64,000 bases of DNA, from positions 124,001 to 188,000 of the forward strand of contig CAMLMC010000001.1 in the NCBI GenBank assembly GCA_946481075.1, read 5' to 3'. The position numbers and the translations under genes were made by a program. This DNA comes from an uncultured Alphaproteobacteria bacterium (GTDB lineage Bacteria; Pseudomonadota; Alphaproteobacteria; Micavibrionales; Micavibrionaceae). Shown in pieces: positions 17,138 through 27,361 of the stretch. Under the pieces are notes generated by a model. That model was not told the DNA's origin. It did no database searches and saw only the letters and a program-made list of their open reading frames with translations. Positions within the stretch are counted from its first letter, which is position 1. Every line of letters starts with the position of its first letter.

Positions 17138-19054
17138 CTAGGCGGACAGGATGGTTTGCGCAATATGTTTTGCGCGCAATCCGGCCTCTTCATATTGTTT
17201 GTCCGGCGCATTATGGTCCTGATACAGGTCGGGCAGATGCAGGGCGCGGACTTTTAGTTTGCCCGAATCCAGCAATCCCTGATGGCTCAGGGCATGCATC
17301 ACATATGAACCAAAGCCACCGACAGAACCTTCTTCGATCGTCAGGATCATGCGGTGGTTTTGCGCGAGGCGGCGGATCAAATCTTCATCCAGCGGTTTGG
17401 CAAACCGCGCATCGGCGACTGTGATGCTGATAGTCTTTTGCTCCAGTATATCGGCGGCCATCAAGCATTCCTGCAACCTTGTACCGTATGATAGAATGGC
17501 GACATCGGTGCCTTCACGCACGATGCGGCCTTTGCCAATTTCAAGCATGCTGCCACGTTCCGGCAGATCAATGCCAACGCCTTCGCCACGCGGATAACGG
17601 AAGGCGATAGGGCCTTCATCATAGGCCGCCGCGGTTGACACCATATGCATCAATTCGGCCTCATCGCTTGGCGCCATCAACACCATGTTAGGCAGACAGC
17701 CGAGATAGGCGATATCGAACGATCCCGCATGGGTCGCACCGTCCGCACCGACCAGACCGGCGCGGTCCAGCGCAAAGCGAACGGGAAGATTTTGCAAAGA
17801 CACATCGTGCACGATCTGGTCATAAGCGCGTTGCAGGAAAGTGGAATAGATGGCCACGAACGGTTTGTATCCTTCTGTCGCCATACCGGCGGCAAAAGTC
17901 ACGCCATGTTGTTCGGCAATCCCGACATCATAGGTACGGTCCGGGAATTCGTAACCGAAGAGATCCAGCCCTGTGCCGGATGGCATCGCCGCCGTGATGG
18001 CGACGATTTTATCATCCGCCCGTGCTTCGGCAATCAGGCTTTGCGCGAAAACTTTGGTGTAGGAGGGCGCGTTCGATTTCGCCTTGTATTGATCGCCTGT
18101 CACGACGTCGAATTTCGTGACGCCATGCATTTTGTCGGCGCTGCTTTCCGCTGGCGCATATCCTTTGCCCTTTTTCGTGATCGCATGGATCAAAACAGGG
18201 CCGTCCGGATGATTGTCGCGGATGTTTTTGAGAAGGGGGACGAGGTGGTCGAGATCATGGCCATCGACAGGGCCGATATAATAAAAGCCAAGCTCTTCGA
18301 AGAGAGTCCCGCCGCCCAAGGCTGCGCGCGCTGTTTCCTCCGCGCGCTTGGCGGCGTTCTTGATCGGTGTCGGCAGCAGGTTCGCCAGTTTCTTGGCGGC
18401 ATCGCGCGCGCTTAAATACGGTTTGCTGGAAACAAGGTTCGTAAGGTGTTCGCTCATCGCGCCGACGGGCGGGGCGATCGACATGTTGTTGTCATTGAGA
18501 ATGACGATCATCTTGCTTTTGAGCGCGCCGGCATTGTTCATCGCCTCATAGGCCATGCCGGCAGAGATAGAGCCATCACCAATCACCGCGATGACATGGT
18601 TGTTGCCACCTGCCAAGTCACGCGCAGCGGCCATGCCAAGACCTGCGGAGATGGAGGTGGAAGAGTGCGCGGCACCGAACGGGTCATATTCGCTTTCGCT
18701 GCGTTTTGTGAACCCCGACAGCCCGCCGCCCATGCGAAGCGTGCGGATGCGGTTACGGCGACCGGTGAGAATTTTATGCGGATAGGCCTGGTGCCCTACA
18801 TCCCAGATCAGGCGGTCATCCGGCGTGTTGAACACGGCGTGGATGGCGACGGTGAGTTCGATCACGCCTAGCCCCGCGCCCAGATGGCCGCCCGTGACCG
18901 AAACGGCATCGATGGTTTCGCGGCGGAGTTCATCGGCCAGTTGCTTTAGCTCTTCAACAGAAAGGTCGCGCATCGCCGCCGGATCATCGATCCGGTCTAG
19001 AAGTGGTGTTTGGGATGGCTGTGTGCCTTGCTGCTTCTCTTGGGTTTGGGCCAT
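17138..19054 (-). CDS. dxs: 1-deoxy-D-xylulose-5-phosphate synthase
   Basis: Dxs makes DXP from pyruvate and glyceraldehyde 3-phosphate with thiamine diphosphate, opening the MEP isoprenoid pathway. The 638-residue protein has [36 protein letters not shown], the ThDP motif [18 protein letters not shown] with NDNNMS, and [11 protein letters not shown]. The transketolase domain contains [20 protein letters not shown], and the C-terminal domain [15 protein letters not shown]. It lies downstream of xseB and ispA on the same strand, 134 bp after ispA, a common alphaproteobacterial order. Confidence 0.98.
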   Translation of the reverse strand: MAQTQEKQQGTQPSQTPLLDRIDDPAAMRDLSVEELKQLADELRRETIDAVSVTGGHLGAGLGVIELTVAIHAVFNTPDDRLIWDVGHQAYPHKILTGRRNRIRTLRMGGGLSGFTKRSESEYDPFGAAHSSTSISAGLGMAAARDLAGGNNHVIAVIGDGSISAGMAYEAMNNAGALKSKMIVILNDNNMSIAPPVGAMSEHLTNLVSSKPYLSARDAAKKLANLLPTPIKNAAKRAEETARAALGGGTLFEELGFYYIGPVDGHDLDHLVPLLKNIRDNHPDGPVLIHAITKKGKGYAPAESSADKMHGVTKFDVVTGDQYKAKSNAPSYTKVFAQSLIAEARADDKIVAITAAMPSGTGLDLFGYEFPDRTYDVGIAEQHGVTFAAGMATEGYKPFVAIYSTFLQRAYDQIVHDVSLQNLPVRFALDRAGLVGADGATHAGSFDIAYLGCLPNMVLMAPSDEAELMHMVSTAAAYDEGPIAFRYPRGEGVGIDLPERGSMLEIGKGRIVREGTDVAILSYGTRLQECLMAADILEQKTISITVADARFAKPLDEDLIRRLAQNHRMILTIEEGSVGGFGSYVMHALSHQGLLDSGKLKVRALHLPDLYQDHNAPDKQYEEAGLRAKHIAQTILSA

Positions 19055-19188
19055 AGCGGGTACTTATAGCGGGTAAATATGGCAGATCAAAGAAAAGTTA
19101 CAGAATCTTGCCGCTTCTTGATAAACGCTGAAATATTAACCTTAAATCGATCAATGCCGGTCAAGCCGGGGTATGCAACGCGAGGCGA

Positions 19189-20100
19189 TTAAGCCCTGCG
19201 TTCCAGAACGTAATTCGCCAGTTCCTCGAACATGTCACCGCGGCCATTGAAGACCTTCAGGTGGCGGCAGGCTTGGGCCGCCAGCATTTCTGCGCGCGCC
19301 TTGGCCTGTTCTTTCCCCATCGTGGAAACGAACGTCGATTTTCCGGCCTTTTCATCCTGATTGGCGGGTTTGCCGGTTAGGGAGGTTGGCGATTCCACGT
19401 CCAGAATATCGTCCGTCACCTGAAAGGCAAGGCCGAGGTCATAGGCGTAATTGACGAGCGCCTTTTTATGCGGTTCGTCCGCCTTGCCGAGAATGGCACC
19501 GGCCTCACAGGCGAAGGCCATCAGCTTGCCGGTTTTCATGCGCTGCATGCGGGAAATGGTCCCAAGGTCGAATTCTTCGTGCTCGCCGATCAAATCGAGC
19601 ATCTGACCGCCGCACATACCTTGCGGGCCTGAGGCCTCGGCCAGCTTGCGCACAAGTTCGACACGGACATTTGGGTCCGGGTGCGTGTCGTGATCGGCCA
19701 GAATTTCAAAGGCGAGGGTGAGCAGGGAGTCGCCGGCAAGGATTGCTGTCGCTTCATCATAACGAACATGGACTGTTGGCACCCCACGACGAAGGTCGGC
19801 GTTATCCATCGCCGGAAGGTCATCATGGATGAGAGAATAACAGTGAACAAATTCAAGCGCGGCGGCAACACGGCGCGCACGGGCGGGGTCCACATTGAAC
19901 ATCTTGGCCGATTGCATCACCATGAAGGGGCGCAGGCGTTTTCCGCCGGACAGAACGCCATGGCGCATCGCCTGATACAGGCGGTCTTCGGCCAGATCCG
20001 TTTCGGGGAGCAGGCGCGACATGGTTTTATTGACGGCGATCACGCATTCCTGCAGGGCTTCTTGCAGGCCTTCGGATGCCTCTCTTGGTGATGGGGCCAT
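19189..20100 (-). CDS. ispA: Farnesyl/geranyl diphosphate synthase
   Basis: A trans-prenyltransferase that elongates DMAPP with IPP. From ATG 20100 (MAPSPREASEGLQ) it has 303 residues. The first Asp-rich motif is in HCYSLIHDDLPAMDNADLRR and the second in LGLAFQVTDDILDVE; GGKRLRPFMV binds the diphosphate and KTGKLMAFACEAG follows. GGAG 8 nt upstream supports this start over ATG 20157, which would overlap xseB by 38 bp. The chain length is inferred as C15 from the typical xseB-ispA-dxs context. Confidence 0.95.
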   Translation of the reverse strand: MAPSPREASEGLQEALQECVIAVNKTMSRLLPETDLAEDRLYQAMRHGVLSGGKRLRPFMVMQSAKMFNVDPARARRVAAALEFVHCYSLIHDDLPAMDNADLRRGVPTVHVRYDEATAILAGDSLLTLAFEILADHDTHPDPNVRVELVRKLAEASGPQGMCGGQMLDLIGEHEEFDLGTISRMQRMKTGKLMAFACEAGAILGKADEPHKKALVNYAYDLGLAFQVTDDILDVESPTSLTGKPANQDEKAGKSTFVSTMGKEQAKARAEMLAAQACRHLKVFNGRGDMFEELANYVLERRA

Positions 20101-20119
20101 GTCTTGTTCTCCACTCTCT

Positions 20120-20362
20120 CTATTCGATGTCGAAGGGTTCTGTTTTGGGCGAGCCATCGGGGCTCAGGCTGATTTTTTCGATTTTCAGGCGGGCTTCGGC
20201 CAGCTTCTTTTCGCAATGGGTTTTCAGGGCAATTCCACGCTCATAGGATGCAATCGATTCTTCCAGCGGCGCCTTGCCGCTTTCAAGGTCACGAACGATG
20301 ACTTCAAGTTCAGCTAACGCCTTCTCAAAGCTTAGATTTTCGAGGTTTGCCGTATTTGCCAC
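20120..20362 (-). CDS. xseB: Exodeoxyribonuclease VII small subunit
   Basis: The 80-residue helical protein has NLSFEKALAELEVIVRDLES, GKAPLEESIASYERGIAL and KKLAEARLKIEKI, matching XseB along its length. It forms exonuclease VII with XseA (not in the window), degrading single-stranded DNA. It begins the xseB-ispA-dxs-HAD gene run. The gap upstream (20363-20514) contains a GGACTATAGTCC palindrome at about 20396 and probably promoters for both directions. Confidence 0.95.
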   Translation of the reverse strand: MANTANLENLSFEKALAELEVIVRDLESGKAPLEESIASYERGIALKTHCEKKLAEARLKIEKISLSPDGSPKTEPFDIE

Positions 20363-20514
20363 GATTGTTCGTTCCTGCCGTTTTTTGGTGCCACGGGACT
20401 ATAGTCCAGTTGCGCCGGATTCACAAGGCAGAACCCCGATCTTTGCAAAACTAATGGGGGCGGGTTGGGGGTATAATATTAACATATGGAAATTCTAAAG
20501 GAAGGAGCATCTCC

Positions 20515-20670
20515 ATGAACCAGACTTTGTCCCATATGAGCAATACGCCAGATCTCAAGGACCTGAGCCTCCTGGCCTGGCGCATCCGAAGAACCCGGGC
20601 GAAAATCCATGAAAATCAGGTGCATCGCCAGATTATGGAGCAGCTCCATGAAGGAAGTCCGGTCAATTAA
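20515..20670 (+). CDS. Small basic helical protein, 51 aa
   Basis: The protein starts MNQTLSHMSNTPDLKDLSLL, continues AWRIRRTRAKIHENQVHRQI and ends MEQLHEGSPVN. A strong GGAAGGAG ribosome site lies about 8 nt before the ATG, and a TATAAT box stands at 20472-20477. It is basic and helical with no membrane segment. I do not recognise a family. It is on the plus strand within a minus-strand cluster, and its stop overlaps by 4 bp the stop of the deacetylase-like gene. The ribosome site and -10 box make it likely real. Confidence 0.68.
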   Translation: MNQTLSHMSNTPDLKDLSLLAWRIRRTRAKIHENQVHRQIMEQLHEGSPVN

Positions 20671-21593
20671 AGACCGGCCAGAGCCTTTAGGTGAACAGTC
20701 ACGCATTCCCGCAGGGCGTCGAGGTTATAGCCGCCTTCCAGCACCGACACCACGCGCCCACCGCAATGACGATCCGCCACGGCGCATAATTCGCGCGTCA
20801 CCCAGTCGAAATCTTCCGTTTCCAGATTGAGTTGCGCCAGCGGGTCCAGCCTGTGCGCATCAAAGCCTGCCGAGATCATCAGCAAATCCGGTTTGAACCG
20901 GTCAAGGGCGGGGAGGACGTTTTTCTGATACAGCGCGCGGAATTTATCGGACCCTGATTCCGGCGGCAGGGTGAAGTTCATGACATTTTCATCATTGTCC
21001 ATTTCAAGCCCCGTCATGGGCCATAAGGGATATTGATGCGTTGAAATAAACAGGATCGATCCGTCATGATGGCGCGTCATGGTATCTGTACCGTTGCCGT
21101 GATGAACGTCGAAATCGACAATGGCTATTTTTTCGATGCCATGTTTTTCCTGCGCATGGCGTGCGCCGATAAAGATATTGTTGAACAGACAAAACCCCAT
21201 CGAATGGGTAGGTTCGGCGTGATGGCCGGGGGGCCTTATGGGGCAGAATGCACGGGTCGTTTTGTCTGTTATGACATCGTCAACCGCTGCGCAAACCGCC
21301 CCCGCCGCATGAAGGGCGGCATCCCACGATCCCGGTGATACAATCGTGTCGTCGTCAATTGATTTGTGTCCCTTGTCGGGAACTGAATCCCGAAGGCGTT
21401 CAATGTAATGATAAGGATGCGCGAGAAGAATTTGATCTTGCGATGCGAGGCCAGCTTTGATTTGCGGCCAGTCACAAAACGGTTTTTGTTCCAGCACTTC
21501 GTAAACGGCGCGAAGGCGGTCAATCCGTTCCGGATGCGAAAAACCCGTGTCATGCGCCAATCCGGCTTCGTTTGTGTAAATGCTTGTTTTCAA
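20667..21593 (-). CDS. Histone deacetylase family protein (AcuC/AphA-like)
   Basis: This is a zinc amidohydrolase of about 308 residues in the arginase-deacetylase fold. It contains FCPIRPPGHHAEPTHSMGFC (catalytic His-His), NNIFIGARHAQ, IVDFDVHHGNGTDTM (zinc ligands Asp and His), LMISAGFDAHRLDPL (third zinc ligand Asp) and VLEGGYNLDAL. Bacterial members deacetylate proteins, acetylpolyamines or small amides; the substrate is not determinable. The start is probably TTG 21593 with GGGAG 9 nt upstream; the longer frame to 21641 also begins TTG but lacks a ribosome site. It commonly sits near xseB in alphaproteobacteria. Confidence 0.9.
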   Translation of the reverse strand: MKTSIYTNEAGLAHDTGFSHPERIDRLRAVYEVLEQKPFCDWPQIKAGLASQDQILLAHPYHYIERLRDSVPDKGHKSIDDDTIVSPGSWDAALHAAGAVCAAVDDVITDKTTRAFCPIRPPGHHAEPTHSMGFCLFNNIFIGARHAQEKHGIEKIAIVDFDVHHGNGTDTMTRHHDGSILFISTHQYPLWPMTGLEMDNDENVMNFTLPPESGSDKFRALYQKNVLPALDRFKPDLLMISAGFDAHRLDPLAQLNLETEDFDWVTRELCAVADRHCGGRVVSVLEGGYNLDALRECVTVHLKALAGL

Positions 21594-21667
21594 TAGAGAA
21601 AACTCCCAAATTTGTTTTGCGTGGTCGCGATGCGTTAGCAATTCGTTGTTAGAAGAAAGAGTTTGCC

Positions 21668-22399
21668 ATGCAACCTGAGCGCCACAAAGAAAACGATTAT
21701 ATCACCCTGAACGGGGGGCATGACAAGAGTCCTCGGCCTCGCCAGAAACGCGCCACCCCCTCCAAGGCGCAGATTGCCGCTTGGGGACGCGAAATCGTAA
21801 GCGAGCGTCAGCGCGAGGCGGCAAAGGACATCGCCGAAAAGACCGCCGAATTCGATTATGCGATGGCGGAAATGGAGGCGGCCGAAGAGCGTGCGGAGAT
21901 TGATTACGCAGCATCGATTATCAAACCGAAACTCGAATTGCAGAAAATCCGCCGGATGATTGAAACCGTGCCGGAGCTACATCGCGCGAAAGCCCTGCTT
22001 GATTGGGCCGGTAGCAGAGAAGAGGGGGCATTGAAGCAAGCCGCCTATCGTGGTTTTTTTGCGCTTGCCGGAAACGACGCAGACAAAGTCCTTTCCATTC
22101 CAAAACAGGAGGCGGCGCTTTTGCAAATGGACGAGGACAACAGAACGCGCCGTGAATCCCATGTGCAAAGAGGCGAACAGATTCAAAGGGCCCATCAACG
22201 GCTGATTCAGCATCTGGAAATCCTGCGCACCGATAACGCAATGCGCGCTTATGACCGGGAGCTTCTTGAAAAGCGTATACGGCATTACGAAGACCATGGT
22301 GATGCCGCCCGCATGCCGTCCTTTGATTCCATCATTGCGATGGCGCCGCCGTTGGACCATTCGCAGGATTCCGCCCGTCGTTTCGGCGTCAAACAATAG
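21668..22399 (+). CDS. Hypothetical charged helical protein, 243 aa
   Basis: An unrecognised, very hydrophilic protein. An N-terminal basic stretch (SPRPRQKRATPSKAQ) is followed by long charged helices (SERQREAAKDIAEKTAEFDY, MAEMEAAEERAEIDY) likely to form coiled coil at about residues 45-100. Further helices to residue 215 contain many Arg, Glu and Gln. There is no signal peptide or membrane segment. It lies divergent to the deacetylase-like gene and 47 bp before the AGE-family gene. Function is unknown. Confidence 0.68.
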   Translation: MQPERHKENDYITLNGGHDKSPRPRQKRATPSKAQIAAWGREIVSERQREAAKDIAEKTAEFDYAMAEMEAAEERAEIDYAASIIKPKLELQKIRRMIETVPELHRAKALLDWAGSREEGALKQAAYRGFFALAGNDADKVLSIPKQEAALLQMDEDNRTRRESHVQRGEQIQRAHQRLIQHLEILRTDNAMRAYDRELLEKRIRHYEDHGDAARMPSFDSIIAMAPPLDHSQDSARRFGVKQ

Positions 22400-22446
22400 T
22401 TTTCGTGGCTTCGAATTTGTCTGCCCTTATGGTATAAATTCCAACC

Positions 22447-23709
22447 ATGGCAGGCGGTCTTTCATCCCATATCGATTCTTTGCAGGTGCGGCTTATACAA
22501 CGCTGGGTGCCCAAATGGCATGACGCGTTTACAGACCGCACCCTTGGCGGGTATTACGAGCGCCTGAATCGCAATTTCAAGCCTATCCTGACGGGGCAGC
22601 GCCGATTGGTCAGCCAGTGCAGGCAGCTGTCGATCTATAGTCATTGGGCCGCACACAATCAAAAGAGCAATGTATCGGTACGCAACCAATTTGAATTCAT
22701 AGTAGAGCGCTATCATCATGCGCAAGCCGGACATTGGTGGTTTTCGATTGATGATTCCGGGAATGTCAAAGACCGCCATAGCGATCTTTATGCGCTGGCC
22801 TTCGTTATTTTTTCCTTTTCGCATTATTACCGTGTCAATCAGGACGCAAGGGCCAAAGATCTGGCGATGCAGGTTTTGGCTTTTATAAATGACAAGTTCC
22901 GCATTCCAGGTTTGCCGGGTTTTGCCGAAGCCGTGGGAGATGAGGGAAGGCCCATGCAAAAAATGCGGCGTCAAAACCCGCATATGCATCTTTTGGAAGC
23001 ATGCCTGTTTGCCTATGAAACATGGGGCGATTCCGCCTATCTTTCCATGGCGGATGAAATTGTAGAATTGTTTGCGCGGTATTTCTATGACACGCACAAT
23101 CACGTCGTGCGTGAATTTTTCAACGACGATCTGTCTCTTCATCCGGCAGAAGGGCATAAGGTTGAACCCGGCCATGCCTTTGAATGGGTGTGGCTTTTGA
23201 AAAAACACGGGGCCGCGCATGGGGATAGTTCCCGGCATGATGTGATCGCGCTTCATCTTCTTGAAAACGCCAACCGGTCGGGATGGGACCACGATCATGG
23301 CGGTATATATGATGTAGTCGACGAGCGCGGCGCGGTCATTGCCCCAACAAAACGTATCTGGCCTTTCTGCGAGGCCCTGAAAGCGAATGTCCTGATGCTC
23401 AACACCGCGCCCGACCGTCAGGCGATCAAGGATCGCGTCTTTGAAATGATCCGCGTATTCAACGAGCGCTATATGCAGGAAAGGGGGTTTTGGTCAGAGT
23501 GGCTGGAACGTGATTTCACGCCCGTCACGGATTATATGCCCGCGACCACGCCTTATCATGTTTATTTCGGAGTCATGGAAACAGCAGAGGCCGTGGACAA
23601 ACGCGGTGGCAGCAAATCATTGGCGGGAGGGGTCGTTTCCGTTTTATATACATTAAGGCGCCAGATATCCCAGTCGGTAAAGCGTTTGCGGCTGGTTGTT
23701 CAATCCTGA
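22447..23709 (+). CDS. AGE-family sugar epimerase/isomerase
   Basis: The 420-residue protein matches the N-acylglucosamine 2-epimerase / mannose-isomerase (alpha6/alpha6 barrel) superfamily. Visible features are GGYYERLNRNFKPILTGQRR, RQLSIYSHWAAHN, GHWWFSIDDSGNVKDRHSDL, QNPHMHLLEACLFAYETWGD, VEPGHAFEWVWLLKKHG (catalytic His region), TKRIWPFCEALKANV and PATTPYHVYFGVMETAEA. It probably interconverts mannose with fructose or a related sugar, but the exact substrate is open. It ends directly against the stop of the convergent lipoprotein gene. Confidence 0.88.
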   Translation: MAGGLSSHIDSLQVRLIQRWVPKWHDAFTDRTLGGYYERLNRNFKPILTGQRRLVSQCRQLSIYSHWAAHNQKSNVSVRNQFEFIVERYHHAQAGHWWFSIDDSGNVKDRHSDLYALAFVIFSFSHYYRVNQDARAKDLAMQVLAFINDKFRIPGLPGFAEAVGDEGRPMQKMRRQNPHMHLLEACLFAYETWGDSAYLSMADEIVELFARYFYDTHNHVVREFFNDDLSLHPAEGHKVEPGHAFEWVWLLKKHGAAHGDSSRHDVIALHLLENANRSGWDHDHGGIYDVVDERGAVIAPTKRIWPFCEALKANVLMLNTAPDRQAIKDRVFEMIRVFNERYMQERGFWSEWLERDFTPVTDYMPATTPYHVYFGVMETAEAVDKRGGSKSLAGGVVSVLYTLRRQISQSVKRLRLVVQS

Positions 23710-24357
23710 TTATTGATTGTGTGAAACGGGGACGGCAGGCGTGCGGTTGTTATATCCCAATTGAACATCGCTTAACTGAAACCCCAGTACCACATTGAAC
23801 ACTTCACCGGATGCCGTATCGGGGAATGGCATGTTCTGAAATATGCTTTCGGTGCCCTGGGTTTCATTCTGGCTGCGGCCGTATGACAACGTCGCCGCGA
23901 ATATTTCTTTCGATAAGACATTCCCCTGTGCATCGGTCACGGCCACAAAATAGGGATAGGCAAAGTTAGGCTGGTCGTTCGGTTTAATACGCCCCTTCGG
24001 GCCAGTTTTCCCCGCGAGTGCGATATCGATTTGCATGACGAGGCTTTCACCTTCAACGCGGCATATATTGCGTATGCCGGTAATCCAGACTTCCGAAGAG
24101 ATATTGCCGGCGACGGGGTTTTCTTCACTTGCAAAATCGACCAAACGGGCAAGATCGGGACGGACACTGGCCGCCGGGCACACACCATCATAGATGGGGA
24201 GTTGTTTCTTGGCTTCCTTCACAGGGTCGACCATTTTGGCGATATAGCCTGTCACGGAATTATAGCTGTTGGCGATGTCCTGTTTCAGGCCGCTTATGGT
24301 TACGCAACCACCCAGCATAACGATCGGCAATATCAGGGAAAAACGCCAGAAAATCAT
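23710..24357 (-). CDS. Hypothetical lipoprotein, 215 aa
   Basis: The N-terminus MIFWRFSLILPIVMLGGC has a lipobox (LGGC, Cys18), so the protein should be lipid-anchored. The mature part has a short helical region (LKQDIANSYNSVTGYIAKMV). A domain with paired cysteines follows (GVCPAAS and RNICRVEG) and beta-rich sequence (VMQIDIALAGKTGPKGRI, YPYFVAVTDAQGNVLSKEIF). I do not recognise a family. It is divergent from ispH with 83 bp between starts. Confidence 0.75.
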   Translation of the reverse strand: MIFWRFSLILPIVMLGGCVTISGLKQDIANSYNSVTGYIAKMVDPVKEAKKQLPIYDGVCPAASVRPDLARLVDFASEENPVAGNISSEVWITGIRNICRVEGESLVMQIDIALAGKTGPKGRIKPNDQPNFAYPYFVAVTDAQGNVLSKEIFAATLSYGRSQNETQGTESIFQNMPFPDTASGEVFNVVLGFQLSDVQLGYNNRTPAVPVSHNQ

Positions 24358-24440
24358 AAGTGTAAAGATATGTGATCTGCGGGCGCCTTACAAGGTTTTT
24401 GGCATGGATTTTACCGTGGCCATCCGCTATATAGCTTCGT

Positions 24441-25406
24441 ATGGAAAAAACTCCCCTGACGCTCTATCTGGCGGCGCCGCGCGGTTTCTGCGCAGGCGTG
24501 GACCGTGCCATCCAGATTGTCGAAAAGGCCATCGAAAAATATGGTCGCCCGGTCTATGTCCGTCATGAAATCGTCCATAATAAATTCGTTGTGGAATCCT
24601 TGCGCGCACAGGGCGCGGTATTTGTAGAAGAATTATCCGAAATTCCCGATGATGGACGCCCGGTGGTTTTTTCGGCGCATGGCGTTCCGAAATCCGTTCC
24701 CGCCGATGCCAAAGAGCGGGAGATGTTTTACATCGATGCCACATGCCCCCTGGTTAGCAAGGTGCATAAAGAGGCGGAAAAACATTATGAGCTTGGCCGC
24801 AAAATCATTCTGGTTGGGCATGCGGGGCATCCCGAAGTTATCGGTACGATGGGGCAATTGCCCGCGGGCGCCGTGGTCCTGATTGAAACAGTGGATGATG
24901 TTGCCGCTCTTGATATACCGGCCGATACGCCGCTGGCTTTTTGCACACAGACGACGCTTTCGGTTGATGACACGGCGGATGTTGTTGCCGCGCTCAAGCA
25001 AAAATTCCCTGCGATCATCGGCCCGGGCCGCGAGGACATATGCTATGCCACCACAAATCGTCAGGCCGCAGTCAAGGAAATCGCGCCCAAATGTGACGCA
25101 TTAATGGTGATTGGTGCACCGAACTCGTCAAATTCCAATCGTCTGGTCGAAGTCGGTGTGGCATATGGCTGTGAAAAGGCCATGCTGGTACAACGTGCGT
25201 CGGATATAGACTGGGCATGGTTTGACAATATTAAAACGTTGGGTCTGACCGCCGGGGCATCCGCGCCCGATGTTCTTATCAACGAAGTCATCGATGCCCT
25301 GAAATCGCGTTTCGATGTGACGTTGGTCGAAGTGGCCATCACGCAGGAAAACGTTGTTTTCAATATTCCGCGCATATTGCGGGAATCGGAAGAGAAAGTG
25401 GCTTGA
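24441..25406 (+). CDS. ispH: 4-hydroxy-3-methylbut-2-enyl diphosphate reductase
   Basis: IspH/LytB makes IPP and DMAPP from HMBPP in the last MEP step and carries an iron-sulfur cluster. The 321-residue protein has [13 protein letters not shown] (first cluster Cys), [18 protein letters not shown] (second Cys), [14 protein letters not shown] and the third Cys in [26 protein letters not shown] and [11 protein letters not shown] follow. Together with dxs and ispA it shows use of the MEP route. There is no obvious Shine-Dalgarno; a TATATA box sits 7 nt before the ATG. Confidence 0.97.
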   Translation: MEKTPLTLYLAAPRGFCAGVDRAIQIVEKAIEKYGRPVYVRHEIVHNKFVVESLRAQGAVFVEELSEIPDDGRPVVFSAHGVPKSVPADAKEREMFYIDATCPLVSKVHKEAEKHYELGRKIILVGHAGHPEVIGTMGQLPAGAVVLIETVDDVAALDIPADTPLAFCTQTTLSVDDTADVVAALKQKFPAIIGPGREDICYATTNRQAAVKEIAPKCDALMVIGAPNSSNSNRLVEVGVAYGCEKAMLVQRASDIDWAWFDNIKTLGLTAGASAPDVLINEVIDALKSRFDVTLVEVAITQENVVFNIPRILRESEEKVA

Positions 25407-25437
25407 ATTTGCGCCATTCCTTGGCCATGCTAGCCCA

Positions 25438-26391
25438 ATGGCCGTTTATACAAAAGTTTCCAAGGAAGATTTAGAACAATTTCTGCGTTCCTATGATATA
25501 GGCGCGCTCGTCCGCCATGAAGGGATCGAACAAGGGGTCAGCAACACCAATTATCACCTGTTTACGGATCGCGACCGATATATTCTCACTCTCTTTGAAC
25601 CGCACCGTGTCCATGCACAGGATATTCCCCATTACGTTGATTATGCCGTTGTGCTGGAACGTGAAGGCGTGCCTGTGCCAAAGACATTGCCGCGAAAAGA
25701 TGGCCATGTTCTTGGGGAACTCATGGGCCGGCCAGCCGCCATTTATTCTTTCCTGCAAGGCGAGGGCGGCCATGCTGGCATGCTCAACGCCCATCTATGC
25801 GCCAAAGCCGGTGCGGTGCTGGCGAAGATGCATCTGGCAGGGGGAAAGATAGAAAAGACGGCCGCCAACCATTTCGGCCTTCAACGTTGGCGCGACTGGG
25901 GCAATGCTATGGGCGCTGAGATGGACACCATTAAGGATGGCATGCAAAAACTGGTCATGGATGAGCTTGAATGGATATCGGAACGCTATCCATCCCGTCT
26001 TCCATCCGGTGCCATCCATGCGGATTTCTTTCCGGACAATGTGTTCTTCAAAAACGGTGAAGTGACAGGCGTTATCGATTTTCATTTCGTTTGCCATGAT
26101 CTCTTTGCGTATGATCTTGCGATTGCCATCAATGCCTGGTGTTTCGATCAGGATAATGAATTCGATGAGATGCGTATGCAGGCAATGGTCGATGCCTATA
26201 ATATTATTCGCCCCCTTGGTATTGAAGAGAACGCGGCGATGCCGGTTTTGCTGCGCGCCGGATCTTTGCGGTTTTTGACATCGCGTCTGGAAGAAAGACT
26301 GGCATGGACGCCTGACAAGATGATGAAGCCGCATGACCCTCTCGTTTTTGAAAAACGCCTGCGTTATTTCCAGCAAAGGTTTCAGGTATGA
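25438..26391 (+). CDS. thrB: Homoserine kinase, ThrB type II (APH fold)
   Basis: This enzyme phosphorylates homoserine for threonine synthesis. From ATG 25438 ([20 protein letters not shown]) the 317-residue protein has the aminoglycoside-phosphotransferase-like fold. [15 protein letters not shown] is the nucleotide loop, [20 protein letters not shown] the hinge, [14 protein letters not shown] the catalytic loop, and [20 protein letters not shown] the metal-binding DFG-like part. The sequence upstream of 25438 overlaps ispH and is not expected in the family. Its stop overlaps rnhA in ATGA, implying an ispH-thrB-rnhA operon, as in many alphaproteobacteria. Confidence 0.94.
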   Translation: MAVYTKVSKEDLEQFLRSYDIGALVRHEGIEQGVSNTNYHLFTDRDRYILTLFEPHRVHAQDIPHYVDYAVVLEREGVPVPKTLPRKDGHVLGELMGRPAAIYSFLQGEGGHAGMLNAHLCAKAGAVLAKMHLAGGKIEKTAANHFGLQRWRDWGNAMGAEMDTIKDGMQKLVMDELEWISERYPSRLPSGAIHADFFPDNVFFKNGEVTGVIDFHFVCHDLFAYDLAIAINAWCFDQDNEFDEMRMQAMVDAYNIIRPLGIEENAAMPVLLRAGSLRFLTSRLEERLAWTPDKMMKPHDPLVFEKRLRYFQQRFQV

Positions 26392-26804
26392 GTATCGAGA
26401 TTTTCACCGATGGGGCGTGTAGCGGCAATCCCGGCCCCGGCGGCTGGGGCGTTCTTCTCCGTTATAAGAGCACCGAGAAGGAATTGAGCGGTGGAGAGGT
26501 TCTCACCACCAACAACCGCATGGAAATGCAGGCGGTGATTGAAGGCCTTTCTGCCTTGAAGAAGCCAAGCACGGTCACGCTCTATACCGATAGCCAGTAT
26601 GTGCAAAAAGGCGTCACGGAATGGATGAAAGGCTGGAAGGCGAAAGGCTGGCCGGACCGCATCAAGAATCAGGATTTGTGGAAGCAAATCGATTCGCTTT
26701 TGCAGGTGCATAAGGTCAAATTCGTCTGGGTCCGTGGGCATGACGGTCATATCGAGAACGAGCGTGTGGATAAGTTGGCAGTTGCCGCAATTCCAAGACC
26801 TTAG
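26388..26804 (+). CDS. rnhA: Ribonuclease HI
   Basis: RNase HI cuts RNA in RNA-DNA hybrids. The 138-residue protein shows the catalytic carboxylates: Asp in [19 protein letters not shown], Glu in [13 protein letters not shown], Asp in LYTDSQYV and Asp in ENERVDKLA, plus the [10 protein letters not shown] basic handle and the RGHDGH loop. It is slightly shorter than the E. coli enzyme, lacking the last helix. The start overlaps the thrB stop. Confidence 0.97.
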   Translation: MSIEIFTDGACSGNPGPGGWGVLLRYKSTEKELSGGEVLTTNNRMEMQAVIEGLSALKKPSTVTLYTDSQYVQKGVTEWMKGWKAKGWPDRIKNQDLWKQIDSLLQVHKVKFVWVRGHDGHIENERVDKLAVAAIPRP

Positions 26805-26914
26805 CGTTTATTCTTCATGTTGTTTTCGCTGTATTTCAAAGGGTTAGGCCGGAACCTTTAAGATTCCATTAATGTTTGCAAGAGAGAGTTGATGTCAGAG
26901 CAAGGAGGTTTGCC

Positions 26915-27361
26915 ATGACGGAAGCGACACTCAAAGCGAATGATAATAAATACGCGTATGATGTCACATTGTTCAGCCTGCCCATGCCGTCGCTGCAAGA
27001 CCGGGATGCAACGGATATGGAGATTTATGCGCGCTTCATGAAACATATGCGCCTTGTCCCCAGCAGCGTGATGGACATTAAAATCCTTTCCGCAATACAG
27101 TTTACGTCAGACATGCTGGATATGAATGACGCGGTTGTTGCCAAAACCCTGGTCAATATGGGGCTTCGGGCGCCGCGCAGGGCATTTCCGGAATCTTATC
27201 TTGATTATGTTGACCGTGCGATGACACATATGGGATGGAATGTCGGCGCGCCTTGTGCGGGCACGATCGCGATCAACGACCATTGGAATTCAATCGGCGA
27301 AGAAAGCCTGACCGGCATCCGCGGACATTACAGCCCGCCCGTCGAAATTATTCGCGTCTAA
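26915..27361 (+). CDS. Hypothetical protein, 148 aa
   Basis: An unrecognised protein preceded by an excellent ribosome site (AAGGAGG, 6 nt before ATG 26915). It begins MTEATLKANDNKYAYDVTLF and contains helices around DMEIYARFMKHMRLV and DMLDMNDAVVAKTLVNMGLR, ending GHYSPPVEIIRV. Methionine-rich, without membrane segment or signal. It overlaps the stop of the convergent PBP1A gene by 4 bp. The 110-bp gap before it follows rnhA and probably holds a promoter. Confidence 0.72.
   Translation: MTEATLKANDNKYAYDVTLFSLPMPSLQDRDATDMEIYARFMKHMRLVPSSVMDIKILSAIQFTSDMLDMNDAVVAKTLVNMGLRAPRRAFPESYLDYVDRAMTHMGWNVGAPCAGTIAINDHWNSIGEESLTGIRGHYSPPVEIIRV

Noticed and set aside
19120..19145. CtrA site before dxs (TTAACCTTAA)
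   Set aside because: Spacing between the TTAA halves is 2, not 7, so the known consensus is not met.
20396..20407. GGACTATAGTCC palindrome as an operator
   Set aside because: A 12-bp palindrome occurs by chance too readily and matches no operator I know.
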